Shown: in pieces, positions 24,137 to 35,360 of the stretch | Numbering within the stretch: position 1 is the stretch's first letter | Layout of the letters: each line of letters starts with the position of its first letter | Assembly: GCF_034190915.1 (NCBI RefSeq) | Contig: NW_026947502.1 | Location: forward strand, 38,842,785-38,906,784 | Length of the DNA stretch: 64,000 bases | Direction: 5' to 3' | Origin: Cavia porcellus | Lineage: Eukaryota; Chordata; Mammalia; Rodentia; Caviidae | Notes under the pieces: generated by a model | Told to the model about the DNA's origin: nothing | The model's database searches: none | Seen by the model: the letters and a program-made list of their open reading frames with translations, nothing else | Translations under genes and position numbers: made by a program

Positions 24137-24500
24137 TGCATTAGTCAGCTTTCCATTGCTGGAACACAGTGTGATGAGCAACTGGAAAGCATGGAAGATT
24201 TAATTTGGCTCAAAGTTCTGAGGATTTCAATCCGTGGTTAATGGTTAATTTCAATCCGTAGAGATTCTAGAATTCCTGTTCCCTTTACAGATTCCTTGCT
24301 GCTGATGGAGTACTTCCCACTATCCCACCTTTCAGTAGTGTGTGCTGTGGGTGGGCCCTTAACTGCTGTGCCCCTGGGGGCTCTTTAGTATGCAAGCAGA
24401 GCACTCTGCAATCCCCAGATCACTGAAGCAAAAACGCATGCACATCAACTTATGGAAGTGTGAGCATTTCTCTCAGGCATTCACAAAAAGGAAGCCAGGC
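24137..24500 (-). mobile_element. MaLR-type LTR, antisense, rearranged
   Basis: Starts TGCATTAGTCAGCTTTCCAT and continues with AAGATTTAATTTGGCTCAAA and GATTTCAATCCGTGG, the complement of the U5/R part of the family. A 24-bp tandem duplication sits at 24224-24259 (ATTTCAATCCGT twice). Beyond about 24300 similarity weakens, and the end is not defined. Confidence 0.6.
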
Positions 24501-25699
24501 TGGTAATACAGTCACCCTGGGTTTACCAGATCGTCCCTCTACTGTTTTACCAGGTTCTCCACAGAAGCGTATAAAGGTTCCCATCCAAAATCTTTTTCTC
24601 TTCCATCTTGAGTAATTAATGGGACAAAGGAAGATTTCATAAGCTTAACTTTAAAACGATGTTTGAAGAGCAGTGACAGTCCTGACAATATTAATATAAG
24701 CTTTTTTGGCTTCCAGCCAATCATACAAATGATATTAAATGTCCTCAGAATAAAAAAAGCACTGGAGCTGACATTGAATTTGAGATGCAGTATGCAAATA
24801 AATACTTTTCCTTTATTTATCTTTGAAAAATAAAAACCTTGATGATATCATTATGTATATAATAGAAGTACACCTTGGGAGAAATTTGAAAATAACTGAC
24901 CCAAATAAAGGATTGTATCTCTGCAATTTTATAAGCAGTTCCACAAATGGTATTGTTTTTAACAGAAACTGCACTTCATTATAAATTCAATAGGTAATCT
25001 GGAGGAAAATTCATGTCCTCTTGCTTTTTTATTTCAAACATTTTTAATGATGTTTTATTTTTGTATGCAGATATAATTATATTGTTTCCTGAGTAAATTT
25101 TTTGAGTAATTTGTGTTAGATATTTGGAATACAAAATGTCCTAAGAGAATTATAAATGATGTCAAGTTAGAAGAGATGACTTAAGTGGAAATATGTAATG
25201 CTTCCGGCTACTATTGAGCTTTTCTACTTTCTTTCATTTGCAGATTGCATTATTTCTGGTCTTTATTCCTTAATCACTTGTTGCTAATTCCCACAATCTA
25301 ATTTTTGTCATGGTTCTAAAGTTGCTATCTTTAAAACCAGGTCACTTTATTGCCAAATATAGGAATACTTCTTCATTCTTTATAAAATATTTTGGCATTT
25401 GATTTTCTTTTTTTTTTTAAATTCTTTTCATTCAAATATTTTAAAATCTATTTTACTCTTATGGCTCTCTTTTGTCTCCATCATCTCTCCATTTGCTGTG
25501 CTTGCTTCACTGCTGTATTTCTGCTGTGTCTTACTGTTTTTTGACCTCACATTCCACACTTTCATAGCATAATTTCTGGGTCCTCACCTTTGTAACATTC
25601 CAGATTTTGCCGCTAAGGGCTAATTGCCTAAGTACAAGATATATGTAGAAGTGATGAACTATTTCTGTTGAAGTTTTAGGTATGAGACTTTTAGGTATG
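24501..25699. other. Unassigned AT-rich sequence
   Basis: Nothing recognised. A poly-T run lies near 25410. Confidence 0.4.
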
Positions 25700-25999
25700 A
25701 AAAATATTGGAAATAGTTTATATATACATCAACAGATGAGTTGATAATGAAAAGGTGGCATTTCTACACAATAGAATGCAGCTTTTCCACAAAGAAGCAT
25801 CAGTTTGGGTGATTTGTGAGAAAATGAACATACCTTGAGATTATGTTAAGTGAAATAAGCCATACATACAACCTTAAATACCACATGATTTCTCTTATAT
25901 GCGAAACCTAAAATATGAATTATACAGCAAAGCAAAAAAATATCAGGAAATAAAAAGATATTTTACAAAAGGAAAGGGAACCAAGAGATAGAGAAAGGA
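25700..25999 (+). mobile_element. Old L1 3' end, first part (split by an LTR)
   Basis: CATCAACAGATGAGTTGATA, AATAGAATGCAGCTTTTCC, GATTATGTTAAGTGAAATAA and ATACCACATGATTTCTCTTA follow the last part of L1 ORF2 ('ccatcaacagatgaatgg..caatggaatactactcagcc..attatgttaagtgaaataagcc..taccacatgttctctct'). The frame is broken. It is interrupted at 26000 by an LTR and resumes at 26387. Confidence 0.75.
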
Positions 26000-26386
26000 T
26001 GTTATAGATTGCAGCTAGATGCACCCCCAAAGTCTCAGGCAGTCACAACAGATAAGACTTTACAGAGGTGGTTACATCTAGGTATGCAATGCTAGGACTG
26101 AGAATGTGAAGTTGGAATTAAGGAATGAGTGCTTCCTTCCCTAAGGGTAAAATAAGATGCAAGGGAAAGAAAGAATCTTATCACTTGTCAGTTGCTGCTT
26201 GTTGGCTACATCTCTGCTTTGGTGCATTCTGTCCATCAAGAACTGTTTCTCCCCTGTGATGCTCCTCTGCCATGCCACCCTGCCTATTAACAGAAACACC
26301 TATGAACCGTAAGCTAAATAAATCATTCCTTCCTCCACTTAGGGGTTGAGTATTTTGTCTCAGCAACAAGAAAAGTGACTAAGCCA
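26000..26386 (+). mobile_element. Solo MaLR-type LTR inserted in an L1 tail
   Basis: TG at 26000 (TGTTATAGATTGCAGC) to CA at 26386 (AAAAGTGACTAAGCCA), 387 bp. AATAAA is at 26317-26322, followed by GTATTTTGTCTCAGCAACAA. The L1 similarity on both sides shows it inserted after that L1. I do not see an exact 5-bp target duplication. Confidence 0.75.
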
Positions 26387-26489
26387 GAGGTAGAGGGACA
26401 AGAGAGAAAGAGTTCTAACAAAGGATGAGGATGTATGATGAACGTAATCAATGTGTTCTGCAAATGTGTTCTAAGAAAATAAAAGTTTT
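26387..26489 (+). mobile_element. Old L1 3' end, second part
   Basis: Short purine-rich stretch and an AATAAAAGTTTTAAAA end, plausible as the 3' UTR remnant and tail of the L1 at 25700-25999. Called mainly from position. Confidence 0.5.
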
Positions 26490-26503
26490 AAAAATTTGGA
26501 CGT

Positions 26504-27424
26504 GATAAATGGATCAAAGATCTAAATACTAAAACAGAAACACTAAATCTATTGGAAGGCAAATTGGGTAAAAACCTTGAAGACACAGGAGCAGGTAGAG
26601 AATTCATAAACAGGACTCAAACCGCATGGGAAATACTTCCCAGAGTCAATAATTGGGATCACCTCTTATTAAAAAGTTTCTGCACGTCAAAAGAAATCTC
26701 CAGCATAGTGAAAAGAAAACCCACAAACTGGGAAACAATCTTAGTGAACTGCCCCCTTAGACTTCTGTCTAAAACATATAAAGAATTAAAAAAAACATCA
26801 GACCCCCCCAAAATCAAAAATACAATCCAAAAAAATGATAAACAATTTTCAGATGAAGAAATACAAATGGCAAATAAATATATGAAAAAATGTTCATCAT
26901 CATTAGTCATTAGAGAAATGCAAATTAAAACCACACTGAGATTTCATCTCACTCCTGAAAGAATGGCCGAGATCAAGAACACCACCAAAAACAAATGCTG
27001 GACAGGCTGTGGGGAAAAAGGAATGCTCCTGCACTGTTGGTGGGAGTGTAGACTAGTGCAACCATTGTGGAGGTCGGTCTGCAGCTTTCTCAGAAAGCTG
27101 GGACTGGAAGCCCCATTTGACCCAGCTATTCCACTTCTAGGCAAATTCCCAGAACTGAAAACATCATACCACAGTGATATATGTGCACCCATGTTTATAG
27201 CAGCACAATTTGTAATAGTCAGATCTTGGAAACAACCTAAGTGTCCATCAACTGAGGAATGGATAAAAAAGTTGTGGTATTTTTATACAATGGAGTACTA
27301 CTCAGCTATAAAGAATGATCACATTGAGATATTTATAAATAAATGGGCACAGCATGAGACCATACTCATAAGTGAAATAAATCAAAATCACATGTATAAA
27401 TACCGAATAGTTTCCCTAATGTAA
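26504..27424 (+). pseudogene. L1 ORF2 C-terminal fragment, open reading frame
   Basis: The frame is open from the truncation point to TAA at 27422-27424, about 306 codons, without an in-frame stop. It begins KWIKDLN.., an L1 ORF2 region downstream of RT. It keeps the cysteine-rich C-terminal motif, C-x3-C-x7-H-C-x3-C, within CWTGCGEKGMLLHCWWEC (counting TTG at 26552-26554 as residue 1: C149, C153, H161, C162, C166), and later WKQPKCPS and YTMEYYSAIK. Full ORF2p would be about 1275 residues, so about three quarters is missing, including both enzymatic domains. There is no genuine start codon. The intact frame points to a fairly young insertion rather than host use. Confidence 0.85.
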
Positions 27425-28896
27425 GAAATGATAAGAATACATAAAAGTATGTGGTAATCATGATTCCCAATCATATTGGTTTGAAACCATATAATGTTTT
27501 CACTCATTAATTGCAATGGTTTTAACCTGGGTTGTTCGATTTTAGTATCTGTGATAGTACAAATAGCTATTTTGAAGAAAACAACACAATGTAAAAGCTA
27601 GTGCTCATTTAATATCATCTTGTTTTGAAGTCCCATCAAGCTGTTGTAAATCTGTTTCCCCTGGTTTTAACATGTTGCATCTTACTATATTTTACTATAT
27701 GTGATAGTATAAACAAAATTTTTTATAGGCAAAAAGATAATATAGAAATCATTGTTCGTTTTCTGTAGCTGGTTCTAAATACTCTGTAATTCTTTCATTC
27801 TCTTGAATGGCTTCACAACTGTCTTGATATGCTTGATGCTATAGTATAGGAAGTTATACTCAAATAATTCAAGGAAAGAGACTATGGTCTCTACTATGAG
27901 ACCACTAAAAAAAATAAGAGACTATGGTGACTACTATTATGTTAGATTATCTGGTGGTGAAACACAATGATGCTTAAATTGTTTGGTTCTGACCTGTATT
28001 GTTCTGTTACAATGTCCTCTTTTATCTCAATCTCCCCCCCCCTTTTTAATTAATCTATTTTTTTCTTATTTTTTTTCAATTAAGGGAAAACTAAATTAAA
28101 AATAGCCAGATATATTATAGTAACTTTTTTGTTTTCCTATTAACCTGATTTGAACCCCAGAATTTGCTCTCCCCATCTTGTTCTGATTTTACTATATTCT
28201 ATTTTGTTTGATAGTATCAAGTTTGTGGGTATAGGCAACCACTTTGAAGGCAATAAGATTTACTATGATGCCTATTATGGTTTGACTATTATCTTCTTTT
28301 GAAGTCCCGTAAGGTCTCCAGTGTATGTTTTATTGGTCTTGTTCTGTACTGTTTTGATCTATTCTATTATACCTGATGATATAGGCAACTCTTCTTTAAA
28401 AATAGCAAGAGGCACAATGGTAACCACTTTTGATCACCTGGTATTCTGTTTTTGCATCATGTACTATGCCCATCCTTCTGTTCTAACTGACTCTCTTTTC
28501 TTTAGTCATGTTTGGTTTTATTCTCTTCAAAAAAACGTAATAAGAACTGTGGGAGTAATAAAACCCCAAAAATGTAATTGTTATTGTAAAAAAGAGAGGA
28601 AAGGAAGGTGGTCTAAGGGATATAACTGCATGTATGTTTGAGTGTGTAGGATGGAAAACCATATTACTGAGTTTTTGTTGGATCATTGAACGGAACTGTC
28701 TGCAATCTCACTGTATGAATGTCCACTTTATATGCTTTAATTTTATAATTTGGACAACTGTTTCTAAGATGACAATATGTAACCTATTAACTGCTGATTT
28801 CTTACTGTATATTTTTTTCTTGAAATTCTGTATTACTTGTACCCTTTTACTGCTTTGTTTTTTTATTTCCTTTTTTCTCTTTAAATAAAAATTTTA
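27425..28896 (+). mobile_element. L1 3' UTR with internal degenerate repeats
   Basis: It begins directly after the ORF2 stop. Several blocks recur in altered form: GATAGTA plus ATAGGCAA-type words near 27550, 27705, 28213 and 28375, and TTTTGAAGTCCC at 27623 and 28299. The section 27950-28896 aligns with the complement of 56589-57507. The 106-codon frame at 28321-28641 has a counterpart in the other copy that is interrupted at a different point, so it is not a conserved protein. Confidence 0.8.
28884..28889 (+). promoter_or_regulatory. L1 polyadenylation signal AATAAA
   Basis: AATAAA close to the A-rich end of the L1. The matching TTTATT is at 56593-56598 in the minus-strand copy, at the same distance from its tail. 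Confidence 0.8.
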
Positions 28897-28908
28897 AAAA
28901 AATTGGAC

Positions 28909-29386
28909 TTGAGAGGAAAGATTAAAATCAGTTGCCATACTTAAAAACTGTGTACATTTCAAATTTAAATCAATCTGCTATATTCCACACTAGTCTCAGG
29001 GCATTCTCAAATCTAGGCTGATTGCTGAGCGTTACAGTTGGGAGGCAGGACTGCTACACTTGCCACTTCCATAGGAGAAGATCAGAATGGTGGCAGGCCT
29101 GGAGACTATTTGATGCAGAGAGCAATCAACAAGAGAGTGATATTTATCTCAAGAGAAGTCTCCCAAGGGTGTTCTTGATAACCAACTCTAATATTTCCAT
29201 ACATGATAGGTATACAGAAAAGATGGAAAATTTACCTTGCCTTGGTCCAAGTCATAGTACTGAGGTCATTGAATAGAATTTTTGAAGGGGAAAATTTACT
29301 ACATAATTCAGCTTCTGTAATCCTCTCTAAAGCACATTGCCTTGTGAAAAAAGGAATGTTGCTTTCACTAAAGTCAGAGAGGAGAA

Positions 29387-29389
<3 letters not shown>
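28909..29389. other. Unassigned sequence
   Basis: Follows the L1. Frames of about 80 codons in more than one frame are not supported by any motif. Confidence 0.4.

Positions 29390-29436
<47 letters not shown>
29390..29436. repeat. (AT)n microsatellite
   Basis: About 21 AT units, then TTATAT. Self-complementary, likely unstable in length. Confidence 0.96.
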
Positions 29437-29743
29437 GGAACTTAGCCCTGCATTTCCCCTAGGAATAATATTTCGATACTTGCTTATTCAGTGTTTGAGG
29501 TAACTTCATAGAACATAAAGACTGCAAACTCACTGAATACCCACATAAAATTTACCATACATAGGAAATGAGGCAGTCATTCCTTATTTTTTTTAGTGAA
29601 AAATATAATTTGGAGCAAAGTAATAGAAAAATGTAGGCACAACTATTTTCCTTTCCAAAAGTAATACTAAGACATATTTTAGCAAATGAATGGTACAACA
29701 AGCTACGGGTAACCTGTCAAGGCTTACTAACTGTACTGGAATT
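29437..29743. other. Unassigned AT-rich sequence
   Basis: Nothing recognised between the AT repeat and the purine tract. Confidence 0.4.
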
Positions 29744-29815
29744 AGCAAAAAAAAAAAAAAAAAATAGAAGAAAGGGAGAAGGAAGAAAAGAAGGAAGAAG
29801 AGAAAAAGGAAGAAT
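29744..29815 (+). repeat. A-run followed by a GA-rich polypurine tract
   Basis: About 20 A, one T, then about 50 bases of almost pure purine (GAAGAAAGGGAG-type). A mirror-like purine strand of this sort may form H-DNA. It could also be a degenerating retroposon tail. No body recognised upstream. Confidence 0.9.
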
Positions 29816-32330
29816 GTATAGTTAAACAATGGTAAATCCATTGAACTAATGGGAAAAAAAACACTCTAAATTGTCGAACTATTATGCCTGGTGAAAGGAC
29901 TTATAAAAGCTGTACTGTTTAGAGCTGTGGTTCACTGCATTTCAGTGTCATTAAAAATCAGACAGTAGTTACAGCAACTGTATCAAGAGAAAGCAAATTG
30001 TTTCAAGCATTGTGCTCACAAACAGCCCTTCCACCTGCTTGTCCTTATCTCTAAGTGCTGTAGCCCAGGCTTTTATTTCCCTGTCCAATGCACGCCATCA
30101 CTGCCATCAGTCTTCTTGAGCAATGGAAACTGAGAGCAGCAGGGGAGAGGGCTGCAATGGGTGGGTCTGCAGGATCAGATGTGCAGGCACCCAAGCTGTA
30201 CCTGGACTCCATAAGGAGGGAAACAGGCATGGGACAAAGCTCCTACTTGGCATCCAAGGGAGAAAAAAAGAGAAAGGTGGAGAGAAGTCAACTCTGGAAA
30301 CTTCTGTGACCACAGCTCCTTGGCATATGAATTTCATTCTTTCGTGCTTTATTTTCTAAGAATTCCCACCTACAAGGGACAAGAATCTGCAGGCTATTGG
30401 ATTAGTAGAAAAGTCAGTCATAGGCTCTAGAAGAAAATGAAGTCATTTTATTCTTGGTACTGTTTTGTTATGGAGAGAAACGGGATAGTTTTGTGCCTGG
30501 TGGTGGGTGGTGGCTGTGCATGGAACAGTCCTGGCTTCAGCTACGTGTTCTCTCCCGCCCCTCCTCCCCACCGATCCTCCCTGTGAAACTAACTTTTATT
30601 CTATTATATAATTTTGACAATGAAATCACTGGAGTGTAAAAGTGGCTTCTATAAGGGTGGTCTCTTTTCATAGCTGCAGCACAGTACCCTTGAACTTAAA
30701 TGATTTCTATGACCTCAAATGATTTCTATTAACTTATATTTGTGATGTCTGTACTATCTGAAATAAAGAGCCATTATGATTGTTCAGGTGTGTGAGGCTC
30801 TTACTTAAGGAAAGAAGGATTGCATAATAACTTTTTCATTAATAATTAGTTTTCATACAATAGGTTGAATGATGAATAGAGTATTTTATGTTCAGTGGGC
30901 TTGGAGTCCATTGTAATGAGAAAAATTAATAAGGAAAAATGGCCTTAGAAATTTGCACTTACAGAAGATACAAAAAGTGTGAAATTTATTTTCTCAGTTT
31001 TAAGCTGTTACAAGTTTGTTCAATTCATAGGAAATCATTGCCCTGCATCAGCAGCCATGCAGAAGATGCAAAGCATAGTAAGAACTAGAAATATCTGCAA
31101 TCAAATAAGAGCTAATTAGGGATTTCAAACAGTCCTGGAACGCCTGTAGTAAGGGACAGAATCTTTACCTATTTTAACCTTTTCATTTTTGGTTGGCACA
31201 GGTTGTCTCTAGATTTCTCCCTGAAGTTTACTTTCTTCCTTGAGCTGTTGTTTGCCTGAGCTTAGATAAGAGTGACTCACTCCCCTGCAGTACATTCTAG
31301 TGATGTATGTGTTGATCTTTAAGCCGTACTCCCACCCGGCTTGGAAACTTCTGTGTTTGTCAGTTTGACTCTGAAGTATTTATGAGCTTTCCATGGCTAG
31401 TTCACAACTGGGTGAGATTGTAGATGAGAATGCCAGATGTAATGAAAAGTCTTTTGTTGAACAGATCAGAGAGAAGAATGGGCTAGGGCACTGATCATGT
31501 TTGATTTTGAAATGATGTTTAATTAGTGTTGACTTTCATGGACATGAGTGTTGGGAACTAAGTATTATGATCTTCATTATGTCCTGAAACTTGAGTGAAA
31601 GATACCTGCTTTAAAAGATTCATTTACTTTTGAATTTTTCATGAGCAAACTAATTTTTGTAAAGCATAATCAATATGTAAAGTTGAAGGAATTATTTGAA
31701 CATGCATATCTGTTTCTCAATTCTACCCTGTAGGAAACAAGGATAGATATCTTATTTCACAGAAGTAATCAACAATATATCAGTTAACTGCAATCAATGA
31801 CATCACATTGTATGTCAAGAATTTTTGTCATTTTCTTTTCCAGAATTACTAGCTGAACTCGTTTCTCATAGTGGAATTATTTTCCTCAGTGACTAATTCG
31901 CTGGGTTTTCTGTCAATCTGGACTTTCGTCTTTATGACCAAAAGCTGTTTTCCATATGAGTCTGTTTGAGTTGTCACTTTTTCCAAACTCATTGCTTTGT
32001 GCTTACAAAGAGTTATTTGGTGGTTTCCTAAATAGATCTTCCATTAGAAGATGCCATACAATCACCTCACTCACTGTAGACATAGGACAATCCATCTAGT
32101 AGTCAAATAATTTCTTACTATGAATCCAAATATCATCATAAATTTCTCCTTTAGATTGTGCAGAAATACACTGAATGAATTAAATAGAGTCTATTTGATG
32201 ATGAAGAACCTGTTACACAACTGATGATAATGTGCCTGATTATCTGTATGATAATCTGAATAATGATAATAGAATTCATGACGGTGATGGTGATGATATT
32301 AGTGATCTGCCACTCTTTGACTACTCCATG
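29816..32330. other. Unassigned sequence
   Basis: 2.5 kb, with a slightly GC-richer part at 30050-30330 where three overlapping frames (73-78 codons) occur on both strands. No motif or repeat family recognised. A 13-bp word, AAATGATTTCTAT, occurs twice at 30698 and 30717. Confidence 0.4.
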
Positions 32331-32490
32331 TGCTAGACTCAAGGCTACATTTTAAGCCCATCATTTAGTTTAATCCATACAATAGCTGTGCAAGGTAGTT
32401 TCGATCTCCATTTTCTATGCAAAAAGTTCAATTAAGGCTATGTAAAGTGCCAGTGTCACAAAGCTTTAGTGTCAGAGTCAGCTTTCTGCC
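32331..32490 (-). mobile_element. MIR SINE, antisense
   Basis: TTTAGTTTAATCCATACAAT, AGCTGTGCAAGGTAGTT, GATCTCCATTTTCTATGCAA and AAAGTGCCAGTGTCACAAAG follow the complement of MIR ('..atttaatcctcacaac..tgaggtagg..atccccattttacag..cacacag'). A typical old copy. Confidence 0.65.
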
Positions 32491-32809
32491 TCAGATGAGA
32501 TCATCTTTGTTATGGGTTAAAAACTAGTGGTCAATTTAAAGCCAGCTAAATTAACTCAGCATGGTGCTGAGTGTAGGTGGTCCATCTGAGGAAAGGTGAA
32601 GAAGGTACACTCTGGTAGGCTGAGGGTTTTAGGGTGGAGCGAAGAAGTGACCTGAGGCTGTGTATTTACTCATTTATCCACTCATTGTTTCATGTATTTG
32701 TTCCTACCAGTCCACGCTTGCTTCATCTTTTACATTCCTCGTGTGCAGCTGATTCCTGTGTACATGACATCTTAATTCCCTTTTCATCTCCTTTCCCTTC
32801 TTCCTATCC
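32491..32809. other. Unassigned sequence
   Basis: About 320 bases, nothing recognised. Confidence 0.4.
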
Positions 32810-33000
32810 AGCCTCCCTCCATCTCTTGACCCTCTTCTGGTTTAAGAAAGATCCATCCTCTTTTTTATCTTTTGCTTTGCTTTTTCTCTATAATTTGCAT
32901 TTGTCATATAAAAACAACACGTGACTTTTATGCTTGTGTGTCTGATTTGTGCTACTTAACATCACACATTTTTAAGAATCTCCCAAATGTGACCAGTCTG
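32810..33000 (-). mobile_element. Possible L1 3' end, antisense
   Basis: CTTGTGTGTCTGATTTGTGC and CTACTTAACATCACACA resemble the complement of the end of L1 ORF2 ('..tgtgtctggcttatttcacttagcatgatg..'), preceded by a pyrimidine-rich stretch as in complemented rodent L1 3' UTRs. Short and uncertain. Confidence 0.35.
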
Positions 33001-34913
33001 CTGGGCTAAAGAACACAGCTTGAAAATAAAGAAATTTTAAGCACAGTGTCCTTACCAAATAGGAGAGTCCGTTATTCCTCTACTGGTAGGGCTCACGCTT
33101 GTGTTCAGTGTGAGCTGGATCTACACTACAAAAATACACTGCGGGAAGGACATAGTAACTTATGTGCATTTTTAATGATGAGAATCATTTGATTCTGAGT
33201 TATTTACTCAGATTCAGCCAATTCATTAGCAGTAAGTGAGCTTGGGACTGAAATCATATCCTCAGGCTCTGAGTGAAATTATTTCACTGATGGCCCTTTA
33301 CTCACAAAGTTATGGTACTTGGTGTTGCTGTTTTTTTTGTTTTTTTTTTTTTTTTCATCGATTTAAAGCAGATATGTCTTTCTCTTTGTGCTAAAGTTAC
33401 AATGTGTGAATGTGAAATACTGATTAACCAAGTAGCCTGTTTATTTGGGCTCAGGTAGAAGACAAAATAGGGATTTCTGTTCTAAGGCAAAATTATCCTT
33501 TTAAGTCTACTTGGAGTCTTTGGACACTCAAGTCACACCAATGAGACACATACTGCTTTTTATGGGTAGAATTAAATGCAGAATTACTCTGTACCATTCT
33601 AAGGCATCTCATATTTTTTTAGAAGCCTTCTTAGTATAGATGAACAAAAAGTCAGTGTTTCCTGTTTGTACAAGTATTCTGGGAAGCAGTCATAAAATTA
33701 GAAACCTCGCTATAAGCTCCCTTTGTCTCATGATATAAAATAGTGTTTCATTTGTCCTGCTGCATCTTTGGGCTTCATTCGTGCAGCTTGCTTCAGAAAT
33801 TCTTTCTAATGCAGACAGACAGCAATCAGATTGCATAATAATAAAAAAATACTGCCAACCACTTTGTGGTTTCCAATTTTTAAAAAATGAGCCAGTGATT
33901 TGAATGAGACAATTACTAAGAAGCTTTCTTTCAACTGTGAAGTATAAGATTTCACTGCCCTCATCTGCTTGCCACCCAGGACTTTCCTGTGTGGTGTGAT
34001 TTATCAATGCTATCTTTGGGAAGCAGGAAAGTGGTACACAAAGGGGTTGTTGAAAAGTGCTATTTTTGATTTGCTAAAGTCTATAGGAATATAGCCTCAA
34101 GGAAATCTATTAAAGAAAAACACTGCAGTTATTCCATTTCTCACTTCTGCTGGGACTGTGGAATAATCAGACCCATAAGGGACATCAATTTGGATGTGTG
34201 AGTTTTGATACGCATTTTTTAGCCGTTGGCTGAGTTTCCTCCTTTGCTTCCCTTTGTAGGTGAACACAGTCTGTGCATAGTCATCCCTTTCATTCCCATT
34301 TTCATTCTTAGCCTTGTCAAGTTGTAAAGCTGGATTATGCATACGTATCAAGCTGCCCACCTAGACCCCTTGCAAAATCGTGGCAAATCCAGTGCATTTC
34401 CTTGTTGAATTCTCAGAGAGTACAATAAATGTCTCACAGCCCTAGAATAGCAAGGAACCATCAGTAGAAGGGCAAAGTCATGACTATACCTGTCATTGTT
34501 CATGTGGCACAGTTGGAAAAATTGTTTTGGCTTGTGAAAGAAAATATACGCACAAGAGATTAAATAAAAATCAAGTGTAGTACGTAGCTAACAGCTTCAC
34601 TGTTCTATGGAAATAATAGATTGCATTCACCTTCAACAAAATAGAATTCAAGATTCAAGGCTGAAGAGATAATGACTTGCTAGGCAGTATATGTTCAGAT
34701 GATAGAAATTATTGTATTTCTGCCTCTCTTTTGAAATGATTATATTCTCCAAAAAAAGTCCACAGTCATTTAAAATTAGTTATGCTATGTGAATTAAGTA
34801 AATGCTCAGGTCTCAGGACATTACAAATAAAATTCAAAAAGTTTTTTTTTTTTTACAAATCGAACGTATGTGCTCTCACTATTTCAATGTTGGTCATATA
34901 ATTTTAACTCTGA
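33001..34913. other. Unassigned sequence with a poly-T tract
   Basis: A T8-G-T16 tract lies at 33331-33355. A 105-codon minus-strand frame at 33690-34007 and an 87-codon one at 34097-34360 have no recognisable domain. No repeat family identified. Confidence 0.4.
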
Positions 34914-34971
34914 AAATAAATTAATTATAAATTAATAAATTAATTATAAATTAGAAAATAAATTAATTATT
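34914..34971. repeat. AT-rich short tandem repeat
   Basis: AAATTAATTATAAATTAATA-type units repeat three to four times with small changes. Low-complexity. Confidence 0.8.
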
Positions 34972-35257
34972 TCTAATGTGTTCTTATTGTTGTAGGATGA
35001 TAAGATCATAAGATAAATAATAAAAATCATGAGTTATCTTAGTAGATGTCTTTGAACAAATTCTTGACCTGCTCTAAATTATTTCATAAGAGCTTTTGCA
35101 TTTACTTTTACCAGCACCATTCCACCCAAAAGTTAATAGCATGCCATTAATTTTGTGAAAGCCATGGATGTGGGTTAGTTCAGGCATTCAAACATTAATG
35201 TAAACTCTTTTGCATTGTTAAGTATCAAACAAACCTTACCTGCAACATTACAAAAAC
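34972..35257. other. Unassigned AT-rich sequence
   Basis: Nothing recognised. Confidence 0.35.
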
Positions 35258-35320
35258 AGGGTCAGGGATTTAGCTCAGGGGTGCGATATCTTCCTGGGAA
35301 GCACAAGATGTTGAGTTAAA

Positions 35321-35357
<37 letters not shown>
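35258..35357 (+). mobile_element. ID-like SINE with a (TG)n tail
   Basis: GTCAGGGATTTAGCTCAGGG is a good ID start with box A, followed by TTCCTGGGAAGCACAAGATG and a decayed box B (TTGAGTTAAAT). At 35325 it runs into 16-17 TG units, to 35357. The tail appears to have been replaced or expanded as a microsatellite. Confidence 0.8.

Positions 35358-35360
<3 letters not shown>

Larger units (their letters stand above)
26502..28896 (+). mobile_element. 5'-truncated L1 LINE with intact 3' end
   Basis: A single insertion of about 2.4 kb: the ORF2 C-terminus (to 27424), a 3' UTR of about 1.4 kb, an AATAAA signal at 28884-28889 and a short A tail. The flanks AAAAATTTGGAC (26490-26501) and AAAAAATTGGAC (28897-28908) look like a target duplication with one mismatch. 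It landed at the A-rich end of an older L1. The 3' UTR is shared with the minus-strand copy at 56589-57507, which defines a lineage-specific L1 subfamily. It lacks the endonuclease and RT domains and so cannot move on its own. Confidence 0.88.

Noticed and set aside
26552..27424. 290-residue open frame as a host protein gene
   Set aside because: It is the C-terminal part of L1 ORF2: cysteine-rich motif, L1 3' UTR and A-tail follow. The apparent first codon is TTG in the middle of the L1 frame.
28321..28641. 106-codon frame as a small protein
   Set aside because: Lies in the L1 3' UTR. The homologous stretch in the copy at 57037-57225 is interrupted at another place, so there is no conserved protein.
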